A DNA stretch of 64,000 nt from Verrucomicrobiota bacterium (GTDB lineage: Bacteria; Verrucomicrobiota; Verrucomicrobiia; CAIQCK01): contig JAPLTX010000002.1 of the NCBI GenBank assembly GCA_026397915.1, positions 1 through 64,000 on the forward strand. The letters are read 5' to 3'. Below, piece after piece: positions 52,379 through 62,300 of the stretch. The translations under genes and the position numbers were made by a program. The notes below the pieces were generated by a model, which saw only the letters and a program-made list of their open reading frames with translations, did not search any database and had not been told where the DNA came from. Each line of letters starts with the position of its first letter. Position 1 is the stretch's first letter.

Positions 52379-53164
52379 TCATGGCGTTGGCGGCTTGCCC
52401 GCGGCCCACGCGGTGCCACGGCGGAACAGTTCGCCAACGGCGTCCGGCGCAAATGCCTTCACGTCGTGGCCGAGCGGCGAGTGGAACACGCGGCCATTGC
52501 CGACGTTCAGAATGAACGCCATCGCGTAGTCCTTCTTGTCCACCTTCGAGGTCGCCTTCGCGAGCACCTCAATGGGAACATTGCCGTCGAGGCAGGTGTA
52601 AAGCTCGTCCTCGGTCTCGAAGGGTTGCATGCCCTTCATGATCGGGTGCTCCGGCTGGGCGATCTCGACCTTGAACGACCCGCGCGGATCATGACCGCGC
52701 AGCTTCGGGTTCCAAACGCGACCGGCGAGGTTCACAAACTCCGGCCAGTCCATGAACGCCCCGCACGCGAAGTGGACCATCACCATTCCCTTGCCGCCTT
52801 CAACAAAGCGCTTGAGGTTCGCGCGCGCCGCGTCGCCGGGATCCGGCTCCTTCCAGTTCATGAAGTGCACCACGATCACGTCGTAGCGGTTGATCGCCGC
52901 CGAGTCGAGGAAGTGCGGGTCTTCCACGACACGCACGTCCATGCGTGGGTCGCGCCGCAGTTGTTCGGCAAGCGCCGGCGCAGTCAGTTGCCACTTGTGA
53001 CCCGGATAATCCACGCCGGTAACGAGCAGAACCTGTATCGGCTTCGATGTCGCCGCAGGCGGGCCGCCATTCGGATACACTTGAGGTTTCTTTTCCGCGG
53101 CCGTCGTTACTGTCCAGCCGAGCAATAGACAGACCCATAGTAATGCAAAGTGTCGTGTTTTCAT
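52379..53164 (-). CDS. Exported ThuA-like protein
   Basis: 261 residues, with a signal peptide (1-23) and a ThuA-like domain. Fold landmarks are QVLLVTGVDYPGHKW, YDVIVVHFMNWK, MVMVHFACGAFMDWPEF and RVFHSPLGHD. It is shorter than the ThuA protein at 40065-41033 and lacks its charged linker. It sits between two Gfo/Idh/MocA genes in the TetR-controlled operon (gaps of 10 and 19 bases). The recurring ThuA plus oxidoreductase pairing in this window suggests a joint step on keto-sugars or glycosides outside the cytoplasm. Confidence 0.9.
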   Translation of the reverse strand: MKTRHFALLWVCLLLGWTVTTAAEKKPQVYPNGGPPAATSKPIQVLLVTGVDYPGHKWQLTAPALAEQLRRDPRMDVRVVEDPHFLDSAAINRYDVIVVHFMNWKEPDPGDAARANLKRFVEGGKGMVMVHFACGAFMDWPEFVNLAGRVWNPKLRGHDPRGSFKVEIAQPEHPIMKGMQPFETEDELYTCLDGNVPIEVLAKATSKVDKKDYAMAFILNVGNGRVFHSPLGHDVKAFAPDAVGELFRRGTAWAAGKPPTP

Positions 53165-53174
53165 CAGTTCGTCC

Positions 53175-54479
53175 TCAGATCAGCTTCGTCGTGCCGGGCA
53201 CATAGACGGGATAGGTGCCGTCGGGGCCGAGTTTCACGGGCGGCTCCATGTCCATGCGACAATCCTCGCACTTCGGCGCGTAGAAGAAGTCGGACTTGTT
53301 GATCTGGTCCCATGTCACCTCCGCGCCGGTGTAGCAACTGATCTGCCCCATGATGGTGATGAGCGTGCTCTTGGCCATGTAATCGCCATTGTTGACCGGC
53401 GTGCCGTTGCGGACGGAATCGAACAACACGCGATGCTCGACGTCGTAGGCGTTCTCGTGTTTGCCCTCAAACTTCCAGTTCGTCTCGCCTTCGATGCGGC
53501 ACTGCAACAGGAAGCAGCGGCCCTTGCTGCCGAGGATGATGCTGGACACTTCGTTGTAGCAGCGAACCTCGGTCCGGCAGAACGCGTAAGCCCGCACGCC
53601 GTTTGCGTAGTGGTAAATGACGGAGTGGTGATCGAAAACGTTGCCGTGTTCCGGACTGAACGACGAGGCGCGCCCGCCGAGGCCGTGGCATTTCAGCGGC
53701 GCCTGCTCCTTCATCGCCCAGGTCGCGCGGTCCATGTTGTGAACGAGCGACTGCGGCACGTCGTCGCCGCTGAGCCAGACAAAGTGATACTGGTTGCCGA
53801 ACTGGCTCTGCACCTCCGTCCAGCCTTCTTGCCGGCGATAAACGCCGTAGGGTGCGCGCAGGAAGTTCTCCTCGATGGCAACGATGTCACCGATCGCGCC
53901 ATCGTGGATACGCTTCATCGTTTCCTGATAGGCGCTGTCGTAGCGGCTCTGGAGACCGGAAACGACGGAGAGCTTCTTCTGCTTCGCGAGTTCGCACGCT
54001 GCGATGAGCGTCTTAATGCCGTGCGGGTCAATGCCGTGCGGCTTCTCTACGAAGACATGCTTGCCCGCCTTGATTGCGGCCATCGCGTAGAACGGATGGA
54101 ACTTGGCCGCGTTGGCGATGAGCACCACGTCGCTGGCCTCGATGACACCCTTGTAGCCCTCCAACCCGTCAAAGCAATGCGCGTCGTCCACCTGCACCTG
54201 TTCAGGCTTCTTCTTCTTGAGCACCTCCAGCTTTCCTTTGACGCGATCCATGAAAACGTCGTGGATGGCGACCAGCCGCACGTCAGGGCCGGCGTTCATG
54301 GCGTTCTCGGCGGCGCCAGCGCAGCGACCGCCCGCGCCGATCATGCCGATCTTGATGACGCCGTTACCGGCCGCGTGCGCGTAGCGACTGATGTCGAGCG
54401 CGCCGACGGCAGCGACCGTGGCGGCGGCGGTTGAGGTTTTTAGGAATTGACGACGCGTTTGCTGGCTTTCGATGTTCAT
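53175..54479 (-). CDS. Tat-exported Gfo/Idh/MocA family oxidoreductase, tandem copy B
   Basis: 434 residues with Tat signal TRRQFLKTS (8-16), nucleotide loop GAGGRCAG (48-55) and EKP at 145-147. By eye about three quarters of its positions are identical to the neighbouring copy (54489-55805), including the closing MDMEPPVKLGPDGTYPVYVPG. Both share MDRVKGKLEVLKKKKPEQVQ-type and WDQINKSDFFY segments seen in this exported subgroup. The two therefore arose by tandem duplication and may have slightly different substrates. It follows the first copy by nine bases. Confidence 0.93.
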   Translation of the reverse strand: MNIESQQTRRQFLKTSTAAATVAAVGALDISRYAHAAGNGVIKIGMIGAGGRCAGAAENAMNAGPDVRLVAIHDVFMDRVKGKLEVLKKKKPEQVQVDDAHCFDGLEGYKGVIEASDVVLIANAAKFHPFYAMAAIKAGKHVFVEKPHGIDPHGIKTLIAACELAKQKKLSVVSGLQSRYDSAYQETMKRIHDGAIGDIVAIEENFLRAPYGVYRRQEGWTEVQSQFGNQYHFVWLSGDDVPQSLVHNMDRATWAMKEQAPLKCHGLGGRASSFSPEHGNVFDHHSVIYHYANGVRAYAFCRTEVRCYNEVSSIILGSKGRCFLLQCRIEGETNWKFEGKHENAYDVEHRVLFDSVRNGTPVNNGDYMAKSTLITIMGQISCYTGAEVTWDQINKSDFFYAPKCEDCRMDMEPPVKLGPDGTYPVYVPGTTKLI

Positions 54480-54488
54480 GTTCTTCCT

Positions 54489-55805
54489 TCAGATGAGCTT
54501 GGTGACGCCGGGAACACAGACGGGATAAAGGCCATCGGGGCCTTTCTTGGTGGGCGGTTCCATGTCCATGCGACAGTCCTCCGGTTTGATGGGGAAATGG
54601 AAGTCGGACTTGTTGATCTGGTCCCACGTGACCTCCGCGCCGGTGTAGCAACTGATCTGACCCATGACGGTCATCATCGTGCTGCGGACCATGTAGTCGC
54701 CGTTGTTGATGACTTTGCCTTTGCGCAGCGCGTCGAAAAGCACCACGTGCTCATGGCCGTGCGGCTCGGGAGCCTGCCCCTCATACTTCCAGTTCGTCTC
54801 GCCTTGGATGGTGCAGCGCATCAGGTCGCAACGACCTTTGGAGCCGAGGATGATGCTGGAGTATTCGTTGTAGCAGCGGACCTCGGTCCGGCAGAACGCG
54901 TAGATCCGCACGCCGTTGGGGAAGTGGTAGATGACGGAGTGATGGTCGAAGACGTCGCCGTATTCCTCGCCGAAAGACGAGGAGCGCCCGCCGAGGCCGT
55001 GACACTTGAGCGGCGCCTGTTCCTTCAGCGCCCACGAGGCGCGGTCCATGTTGTGAACGAGCGACTGCGGCACGTCGTCGCCACAGAGCCAGACGAAATG
55101 ATATTGGTTGCCGAGCTGGCTCTGGAGGTCGGTCCAGCCCTCCTGGCGGCGATAGACGCCGTAGGGCTGCCGCAGGAAGTTCTCCTCGATGGCGACGATG
55201 TCGCCAATGGCACCGTCGTGAATGCGATTGATCGCTTCCTGATAGCCGAGATGGTGGCGGCTGTGGAGGCCGGAGGCGACGCAGAGGTTTTTCTGTTTTG
55301 CCAGTTCGCAAGCCTTGGCGAGCATCTTGAGGCCGTAGGGATCAATGCCGTGGGGCTTCTCGCAGAAGACGTGTTTGCCGGCTTGGATGGCGGCCATCGT
55401 GTGGAGCGGATGAAACTTCGCGGCATTGGCAATGAGCACCACGTCGCTGGCCTCAATGACGCCCTTGTAGCCGTCCAGACCGTCGAAGCAATTCGAGTCC
55501 TTCACCTGCACCTGCTCGGACTTCTTCTTCTTGAGCGCCTCGAGCTTGCCTTTCACACGGTCCATGAAAACATCGCAAGCCGCCACGAGCCGCACATCAG
55601 AGTCGGCATTCATGGCATCCAGAGCCGCACCCGCGCAGCGACCGCCCGCGCCGATCATGCCGATCTTGAAGACGCCGCTGCCGGCGGCGTGCGCGGCGCG
55701 CTCAACCGACAGGCTGCTTGCAGCCACGACGGCGGCTGCGGATGTTCTGAGGAACTGGCGACGCGTTGGTTCTTTGGTGTTGGCTCGCTGGGTCTGGCAT
55801 TTCAT
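54489..55805 (-). CDS. Tat-exported Gfo/Idh/MocA family oxidoreductase, tandem copy A
   Basis: 438 residues, first gene of the five-gene operon and paralogue of the next one. Tat signal TRRQFLRTS (14-22), nucleotide loop GAGGRCAG (52-59) and EKP at 149-151 are intact. Conserved pieces such as LIANAAKFHPLHTM and RRQEGWTDLQSQLGNQYHF are shared with its twin. The start codon stands 43 bases after the stop of the TetR-type gene, and a half-operator overlaps its ribosome-binding region (55813-55828), which suggests that the operon is under direct control of that repressor. Confidence 0.93.
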   Translation of the reverse strand: MKCQTQRANTKEPTRRQFLRTSAAAVVAASSLSVERAAHAAGSGVFKIGMIGAGGRCAGAALDAMNADSDVRLVAACDVFMDRVKGKLEALKKKKSEQVQVKDSNCFDGLDGYKGVIEASDVVLIANAAKFHPLHTMAAIQAGKHVFCEKPHGIDPYGLKMLAKACELAKQKNLCVASGLHSRHHLGYQEAINRIHDGAIGDIVAIEENFLRQPYGVYRRQEGWTDLQSQLGNQYHFVWLCGDDVPQSLVHNMDRASWALKEQAPLKCHGLGGRSSSFGEEYGDVFDHHSVIYHFPNGVRIYAFCRTEVRCYNEYSSIILGSKGRCDLMRCTIQGETNWKYEGQAPEPHGHEHVVLFDALRKGKVINNGDYMVRSTMMTVMGQISCYTGAEVTWDQINKSDFHFPIKPEDCRMDMEPPTKKGPDGLYPVCVPGVTKLI

Positions 55806-55812
55806 GGCGCTC

Positions 55813-55828
55813 TATACTCTCCGGTATG
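55813..55828 (-). promoter_or_regulatory. Degenerate TetR-type operator before the oxidoreductase operon
   Basis: The right half CCGGTATG is identical to the perfect palindrome at 56482-56499, the left half TATACTCT keeps only the outer TATAC. It lies 8-23 bases before the start codon at 55805 and contains the GGAG ribosome-binding bases. Weak evidence on its own, but the position is telling. Confidence 0.45.
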
Positions 55829-55847
55829 TTGTTGTTTGAAACAGAAT

Positions 55848-56456
55848 CTAGGCGGCTTTGGCTGTGCGTTTTCCGCAACCCAGAATCTCCATCAGGCTCT
55901 TGACGATTTCATTCTCCTCGGCTGGCGAGCAAATCTGTGGCTCAAACATCGCCCGCAACTTGATCCCCTCAACGGCTTCGAGCATCAGGTTCACCGCGCG
56001 CTCCGGGTTATCTATCTCCATCTGCCCGGAGAGCGTCGCGGCGCGCACCAGACCGATGTAGAATTCTCGCACGCTGTCGTAGAACTGCCGCCAACCGCGC
56101 CGCACTTCCGCGTCGTGCAGCGACAAACTCCAGATGTCCATCGTGAAAACGCGGTTTTCGGTGTCAAGAAGGCAGATTCTCACGGATCGCCGCAGCACGC
56201 GCTCCAACCGCTTCAACGGATCGCGCACCGGCGCAATCTCGGCGTTCATTCGGCGGTGGAAATCCTGGTAGTAGTGGGCGCAGGCGGCCTTGATGAGTTC
56301 GTCCTTCGACTTGAAATGCCAATAGACGCTGCCCTTGGTCACGCCGGCGTGGGAAGCAACTTGATCGAGGCTGACGTTGGCGATGCCGCGTTTTGAGAAC
56401 AACGCAAACGCGCTTTGCGCCAACCGAACCGGCATCTGAGGTGAGGTTCTCGCCAT
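55848..56456 (-). CDS. TetR/AcrR family transcriptional regulator
   Basis: 202 residues, a repressor that probably controls itself and the operon behind it. The N-terminal helix-turn-helix (about 16-60) reads FSKRGIANVSLDQVASHAGVTKGSVYWHF, of which VTKGSVYWHF is the family recognition helix, followed by KSKDEL. The C-terminal ligand domain is helical. I start at the ATG at 56456 rather than the in-frame TTG eight codons upstream, since the latter lies over the operator/promoter. An 18-base perfect palindrome overlaps its own promoter. The effector is likely a sugar or plant-derived compound handled by the operon. Confidence 0.93.
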   Translation of the reverse strand: MARTSPQMPVRLAQSAFALFSKRGIANVSLDQVASHAGVTKGSVYWHFKSKDELIKAACAHYYQDFHRRMNAEIAPVRDPLKRLERVLRRSVRICLLDTENRVFTMDIWSLSLHDAEVRRGWRQFYDSVREFYIGLVRAATLSGQMEIDNPERAVNLMLEAVEGIKLRAMFEPQICSPAEENEIVKSLMEILGCGKRTAKAA

Positions 56457-56480
56457 GCCAATGTCTCTTGTTGGGCGCAA

Positions 56481-56508
56481 ACCATACCGGCCGGTATGGA
56501 AATGTCAA
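56481..56508 (-). promoter_or_regulatory. tetR promoter with overlapping perfect operator
   Basis: Read on the minus strand: TTGACA (56508-56503), 16 bases, TATGGT (56486-56481). The 18-base palindrome CCATACCGG-CCGGTATGG (56482-56499) fills the spacer and covers the -10 box, so a bound dimer would block polymerase. Start near 56474, about 18 bases before the ATG. Confidence 0.75.
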
Positions 56509-56562
56509 CCTATCATTTCACGACGAAATGAAATCGGTTCCGTTTGGCGCTGACGCGCCGAC

Positions 56563-59295
56563 TTACTTGGCGTTCTTCGCGACGAAGTGATAAACGCCGG
56601 ATTCGACCGCCAGCACGACGCAGTTGTCTTCGGCTCGCAGGAACTTGACACCTTGCACCTTGCCGAGCGGCTTGCCTCCCTCGGTGACATCGGCAGCGCC
56701 TTTCGCGGGGATGAAAACCGTGGCCGTGGTGTTCGCGGGAATGGTTACGTCGAGGACGAGCTTCTCTCGTTCGTGCTTCCAGTCGCTAACGATTCTTCCA
56801 TGCAACGAGTCGTGACTGGCACGCACCCATTTCAAATCACCAACGACGGCGGGTCGAATGATGATCTTCCTGAAACCGGGCGCAGATGGATCGGGACGGA
56901 TGCCAGCAAGGGTTTCGTAGAACCAAGCGGAGATGTCGCCGAACATGATGTGATTGAGCGACGACTTGCCTTCCCAATCCTCCCAGAGTGTCGTCGCGCC
57001 GCGCTTGATCCAGTTGCCCCAACTCGGTGCCGTCGTCTGCGTGGCGACGGTATAGGCCACGTCGGCGCGGCCGTTGTCCGTGAGCGCGTGGAGGAGGTAT
57101 TTCGCGCCGAGAATGCCGCAGTCGAGATGACCTTTCTGAGCCGCAACATTCGCCACGAGGTTGCTTACGACGCCGGCGACGTATTGCGGCTCCACCAATC
57201 CCTGATAGAGCGCGCAACTGAGCGCAGTCTGCGTGCCGCCACCATATTGTTTTGTCTTCGGATTGAAGAACGCCTGGTTGAACGCCTTCTTGATGTCGGC
57301 AGCAAGCGCGGCGTAACGCACGGCATCATCCTTCTTGCCGAGCATCGCTGCGATCTTTGAGACGATCATTGCGTCGGCGTAGTAGTAGCCGGTGGAGGTG
57401 ATGTTTACCGGCGTCTTCGTTTTCGCCGGACACCAGTCACCAAGACCAATGCTGACAACGCCCTCCTTGGCGCGACTCGTCAGGTAGTCCACGTAGAGCT
57501 TCAGACGGTCGTAGTGCTCGGCCAGAATTCGCCGGTCACCGCGATACTGGTGGAGATACCAAGGAATCAACACGTAGGCCGAATCCCACGCGGGGCCGTT
57601 GCCCCACTTGTAGCCCCAGCCGCCCGTTGGCACGATGCCGGGCAGCTCGCCCGTGGGGCGTTGCTCGTCGTGAAAGTCGCGCATCCATTTTGTGTAGGAC
57701 GCCGACGGCTCGAAGTTGTAGAGGCCCGCCTCGGCCGCAAGGTGCGCGTCGCCGGTCCAACCGTTCTTCTCGCGTTGCGGACAGTCAGTCGGATGACCGT
57801 GGAAGTTGTTGACGTAGGACCAGCGCGTGCAACGCTGGATATCGTTCAGCAGTTCGTTGGAACACTCAAAGTTCCCGGTGCTCTCCAAATCGGTGTGCAC
57901 AACCAGCGCGCTCAAGCTCGCCGGCGTCGGCTTGCCGGGAAAACCGTTAACCTGCACATACCGGAAACCACTATACACAAATCGTGGCCGCCAGACTTCG
58001 GTGCCCGTGCCTTTAAGGATGTAACGGTCGACCTGGAACTCGCCGTCGTAGGTATGTTCCTTGATCTTCTTCTGGTCCACGGTGCCGTCGGCGTTCAAGG
58101 ACTCGCCATACATGAGCGTCACCGTCGTGCCGGCGGGACCGCGAACCAAGAGTTGCGCCACGCCCGCGATGTTCTGGCCGATGTCGAACACAAACACACC
58201 GGGCTTGGGCTGCGTGAGTTTCACCGTCTTCAACTCCTGCGTTGCGCGAATCGGCTGCGTCATCTGCGCGGAAAGGACGCCCTTCGGCGCTTCGACGACC
58301 TTTGCAGCCATCCAGTTCTTGTCGTCGCAGGCGGTGGTGTCCCAACGCGGCCTCTCCAGTCGCGCGTCGTAGGTTTCGCCATTGAGCAAAGCGTTGGAAA
58401 TGATTGGGCTGGTGGCAAATTTCCACGTCCCGTCGCTCACGATGGTCTGCGTCGTCTTGTCGGTGAATTCAATCACCAGTTGCAGAATCATCTTCGGCCA
58501 GGCACGCCACGCCGCCTCGTCGAAATACCACGCCGCATCCACCGTGTAATTGAACCAGCCGTTGCCAAGGATGACCCCAACCGCGTTGGTGCCGCGCGCC
58601 AGTTGCGCCGTCACGTCGTGGGTGACGTAGAGCGCGCGTCGGTCGTAACGCGTGAACGCCGGATCGAGCACGCTGTCGCCTACCTTCTTTCCGTTGAGTC
58701 GTAGTTCGTAGTAACCCAAACCACAGATGTAAGCCGTTGCGCGTCGGACCGGCTTCTCAATGCAGAAGGCTTTGCGGAACATCGGCGCAGGCTCCTCTTT
58801 CTTGTTCTTCGCGCCAGACTCCGCAGCCGTTGGCGAGCCGATCCACTTGCCTTTCCAATCCCCCGGCTTCAGCAGCCCCATTGACCACACCGCCGGCTGG
58901 CTCCAAGCCGACTCGTGACCGTCGCGGTCCCACACGCGCACTTTCCAAAACACCTCCGCGCCCGACGCCAATGGCTTGCCGGCATACTCGATATGACCAC
59001 TCTCGTCCGACGCCACCTTGCCGCTGTCCCAAAGGTCGCCCTTGTCCTTGGCCAAATCCCCCAGATCGGACGCGACGAGGACCCGATACGCCGTCTGCTT
59101 CTGGGCGCGCGCCACCGATTCCAGCGCCCAACTCAGCCGCGGCTGCGGCACGTCGAGACCGAGCGGGTTGCTGAGGTATTCGCAACGCAGGTTGGTCAGC
59201 TTCACCCCCTGAGCGGCAACGGCGGTGCCGATGCTTTGTGCCAGAGCCAGAACACTCGCGACTGCCACCATGATCTTCAACACTCGTGAGTTCAT
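56563..59295 (-). CDS. Exported alpha-L-rhamnosidase, family GH78
   Basis: 910 residues. The ATG at 59295 gives a signal peptide (KIMVAVASVLALAQSIGTA) and the typical opening LTNLRCEYLSNPLGLDVPQPRLSW. Beta-sandwich domains lead to the (alpha/alpha)6 barrel with the signature DCPQREKNGWTGD; E509 and D516 lie in it. LWEDWEG and HIMFGDISAWFYE follow, with a C-terminal beta domain. The enzyme inverts alpha-L-rhamnosidic bonds of plant or algal rhamnosides and flavonoid glycosides. It follows the HzsA-like gene by 84 bases and precedes the TetR-type gene. With the GH106-like protein at 33267-35765 it points to growth on rhamnose-containing glycans. Confidence 0.95.
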   Translation of the reverse strand: MNSRVLKIMVAVASVLALAQSIGTAVAAQGVKLTNLRCEYLSNPLGLDVPQPRLSWALESVARAQKQTAYRVLVASDLGDLAKDKGDLWDSGKVASDESGHIEYAGKPLASGAEVFWKVRVWDRDGHESAWSQPAVWSMGLLKPGDWKGKWIGSPTAAESGAKNKKEEPAPMFRKAFCIEKPVRRATAYICGLGYYELRLNGKKVGDSVLDPAFTRYDRRALYVTHDVTAQLARGTNAVGVILGNGWFNYTVDAAWYFDEAAWRAWPKMILQLVIEFTDKTTQTIVSDGTWKFATSPIISNALLNGETYDARLERPRWDTTACDDKNWMAAKVVEAPKGVLSAQMTQPIRATQELKTVKLTQPKPGVFVFDIGQNIAGVAQLLVRGPAGTTVTLMYGESLNADGTVDQKKIKEHTYDGEFQVDRYILKGTGTEVWRPRFVYSGFRYVQVNGFPGKPTPASLSALVVHTDLESTGNFECSNELLNDIQRCTRWSYVNNFHGHPTDCPQREKNGWTGDAHLAAEAGLYNFEPSASYTKWMRDFHDEQRPTGELPGIVPTGGWGYKWGNGPAWDSAYVLIPWYLHQYRGDRRILAEHYDRLKLYVDYLTSRAKEGVVSIGLGDWCPAKTKTPVNITSTGYYYADAMIVSKIAAMLGKKDDAVRYAALAADIKKAFNQAFFNPKTKQYGGGTQTALSCALYQGLVEPQYVAGVVSNLVANVAAQKGHLDCGILGAKYLLHALTDNGRADVAYTVATQTTAPSWGNWIKRGATTLWEDWEGKSSLNHIMFGDISAWFYETLAGIRPDPSAPGFRKIIIRPAVVGDLKWVRASHDSLHGRIVSDWKHEREKLVLDVTIPANTTATVFIPAKGAADVTEGGKPLGKVQGVKFLRAEDNCVVLAVESGVYHFVAKNAK

Positions 59296-59379
59296 GCCGC
59301 CAATACTAGAAGACCCGGCTCCGCGCGTCCACAACGATAGTGACGGAAACGTCCTCCCGCCAACAAAGCCCGCCGCGTC

Positions 59380-62300
59380 TCATTGCGGCAGGTTCGCACC
59401 GATGCCCAACAGCGTTCGCCGGGTGGAAATCTCTGGATAATCAACCGCGAGCTTGCGGATCGTCGCCGCGCTGTTGGCATCGGCGAGCCGCCCCATTGCT
59501 TCCGCCGCCGCATGACGCGTATCGGGGGCGTTCTTCATGTTGGCAATCACCTTCAACAACGTTGGCGTCGCGCGCGCGTCGCCGATCCGACCAAGCGCCC
59601 ACGCGGCGGCAGCGCGCCAACACGGCGTGAGATCGTTGTGCAGGAAAAGCACACCGGGACCGAGCGGATCAGGACTGCCGCTCGCGCCCTCTGCTGACTC
59701 GCGATCCAACGAGGCGATCAGCGTGTCCACTGACTGCGGAGCGGCGAGGTTTCCAAGCAATCGCGCCATGAAGAAACAAACCCAGTGTTTCGTCGGCAGC
59801 TTTTGAACCACCGGAATGCCTGTGTCGAACAAACGCGGGATATCATTCGCCTTGGCGCGATACGCCTCAAAAACAGCGCGGACACGCGGCTCATATTTCT
59901 GATCGCGACAGACCATCGAGAGGATTTGTGCCGCGCGATTCTCCGGGTCGGGTTTGCCGCCCCACGCACCGATGGTCTTGCCGATCGCGTCTTCAATCTC
60001 CTTCGTGCACGTGGCCTGTTTGTCGCCGAGGATGGCAAGGCAGGTTTCGACGACGCTCGCCTCGGCGCCACTGCGGCGAATAACGCGACCGAACAACGTC
60101 TCACAATCGTCATTGTATAGGAACAGCGCGCGGTCGAAATCCGTCGGCACTGAGCGGATCATGTGCGGCACGATGCCGCCGGCCCGCGTGGAACCCATCG
60201 CGTCGAGCGCCTCGACGATGAGGTAATGCACCGGCGAGGCGTGGCAGGCCATCAACGCCGGATGGTCGCCATACCAATAGGTGTAGAGCGTGTAGTCCTC
60301 CAACCGCGCAAAGGCGTTAGTCAACGCCGCCTCCGCCGCTGGCGTCGCAATTCGACCGAGCGCTTCGGCTGCGGCTTCCGCCAAAAACAGATTGCCGGTG
60401 GCGGGACGGCTGTGCGTGTCAAGCGTCTCGATGAGCATCGGCACCGCTTCGCCATCTTTGAGCCAACCAAGGGCGCGTGTCGCCGCCTGCAATGTCCGCG
60501 GATTGACCGCCGCGAGCGCGTTGAACTTCGCGCCGTCGCCGAGGTGGGTCTTCCGCCATTCCGGATGAGGATTGTTGTTTCGCTCAGCGGCAACGTATTT
60601 TCGCAACGCCGCGCGCGCGGCATTGCCGCCGATGTGTCCCAACGCCACCGACGCGCGGCGAACCACATCGCGGTCGGCGTTCTCCAGTCGCCGCGTCAGC
60701 TCCTGTTCGATCTGGTCCCAGTTGTTGGCGCGGAACCAAGCACGCCATTTCGCAGTCTGTCGCGCGCGTTCCTCGCCAATGATGAACGCATTGAAACTCT
60801 CGGCGTGACCGGTGAGATTCTCCAGCGCCACCGACGCGGCCTGCGCCACGAGCGGCTGCGCGTCGTTCAGCGCCGCCAACAACGGCTCTGCCGACTCGCG
60901 CCTGCCGCAGGCGCCCAGCGCCATCGCGGCAGCCACTCGCGTCTCGCGGTTGGTGCTGTGCAAACACGCCGCCAGCGCCGTAGCGGCAGCCGGGTCGCGG
61001 AAGATCGCCAGCCGTTGTGCAGCCGTCACTTTCAACCTCTCATCCGAACCGCGCAGTTGAGCGACCAACGCCGTCACCTCCTGAGCGCCGGTGAACCGCG
61101 CGTCGCCGCTCATGGTGTGCCGGTTCAGACCGGCGATTTCTCGGAAGCGGTCGAGTTGCAACTCCATCAAGCCGGTAACGGCGGGATTGTTGCCGCGGAA
61201 CCGCAGCGGTTGGCCCTGACCCAACAGCTTCAATGGCGGCGTCCGCATCGCCTGCATCTCCGTGACCGCGTGCGGCGGCGTATCCTGCCGCGGATGATGA
61301 CAACCGAGGCAGCCGCGATGTTCGCCGGGCCGGACGTAGATCCACGACATCTCGTTCAACTCCGACCGTCCCTCGGCATCCACCGCCTGAAACGCGATCG
61401 GCGTGTCCGCCGGGACCTCGACAGCGAACGAACCGTCCGGCGCGAGCGGCACGGTGCCAAGTTCCGTCGTCTCGTTGCCGGCGTGGACAATGTAGGAGTG
61501 CGACGAGCGCACGGTCAGGCCCTTGCCGGCCAGCACGCGGATGGCCCGCACGTGCGGCCAACCGGCGGCTGTGTTCTTGGTGAAGCGCGCGTTCTGGCAG
61601 AACAGCACGCCGGTCGCGCGAGGGTTGTCGGCTTCTGCCGGCTCCATCTTCTGCGCGAGCACCGGCGGCCGGGGCCGCGCACCGAGATAGACCGGCGAGT
61701 GCAGCGGCGCTTCCTCGGAGTTGAACGCCACCACAACCTTGTCGCCGCCCTGCGGGTCGAGGATGGCAATTTTCTCGTAGCTGAAATCGTTGACCACACG
61801 CTTCTGCTTCTTGATGACCTTCTCGACGGGAATCCGCCGCGCGACCGTGCAGAGCAGCCGGCCATCGGGCAGCGCCGCGACATCGCCCGCCTCAACGCCG
61901 ATGTGTTGCAGATCTTTCCCAGCGCAGCCGGGCCGGCCGATGTCCACGCCCGAGCCCGACAAATACGCCACGCGGCCATCGGGCATTGGCGCGGGACTGC
62001 CCACGTTGAACGCGCGCAGCCGGCTGCCATACTCCGGGCCGTTGTCCAAGCCGAACTCCGTGTAGCCTTCCGTGCCGTCGGGGTGCACCGCGTGCAACAG
62101 CGTCTCGACCTTGCCGCGGTCGAAGAAGTTGTCGGAGCGGATGAACAGGATGCGGCCATCGGCAAGCACCTCAGGCTCGTTGTCGAAGATGATCGTGTTC
62201 GTGAGCGGTCGCACGTTGCTGCCGTCGGCGTTCATCGCGAACAACGCGCGCGACGGCGGACTGTGATACTCCTCAAACGTGCCGATGCGCGTGGAGACGA

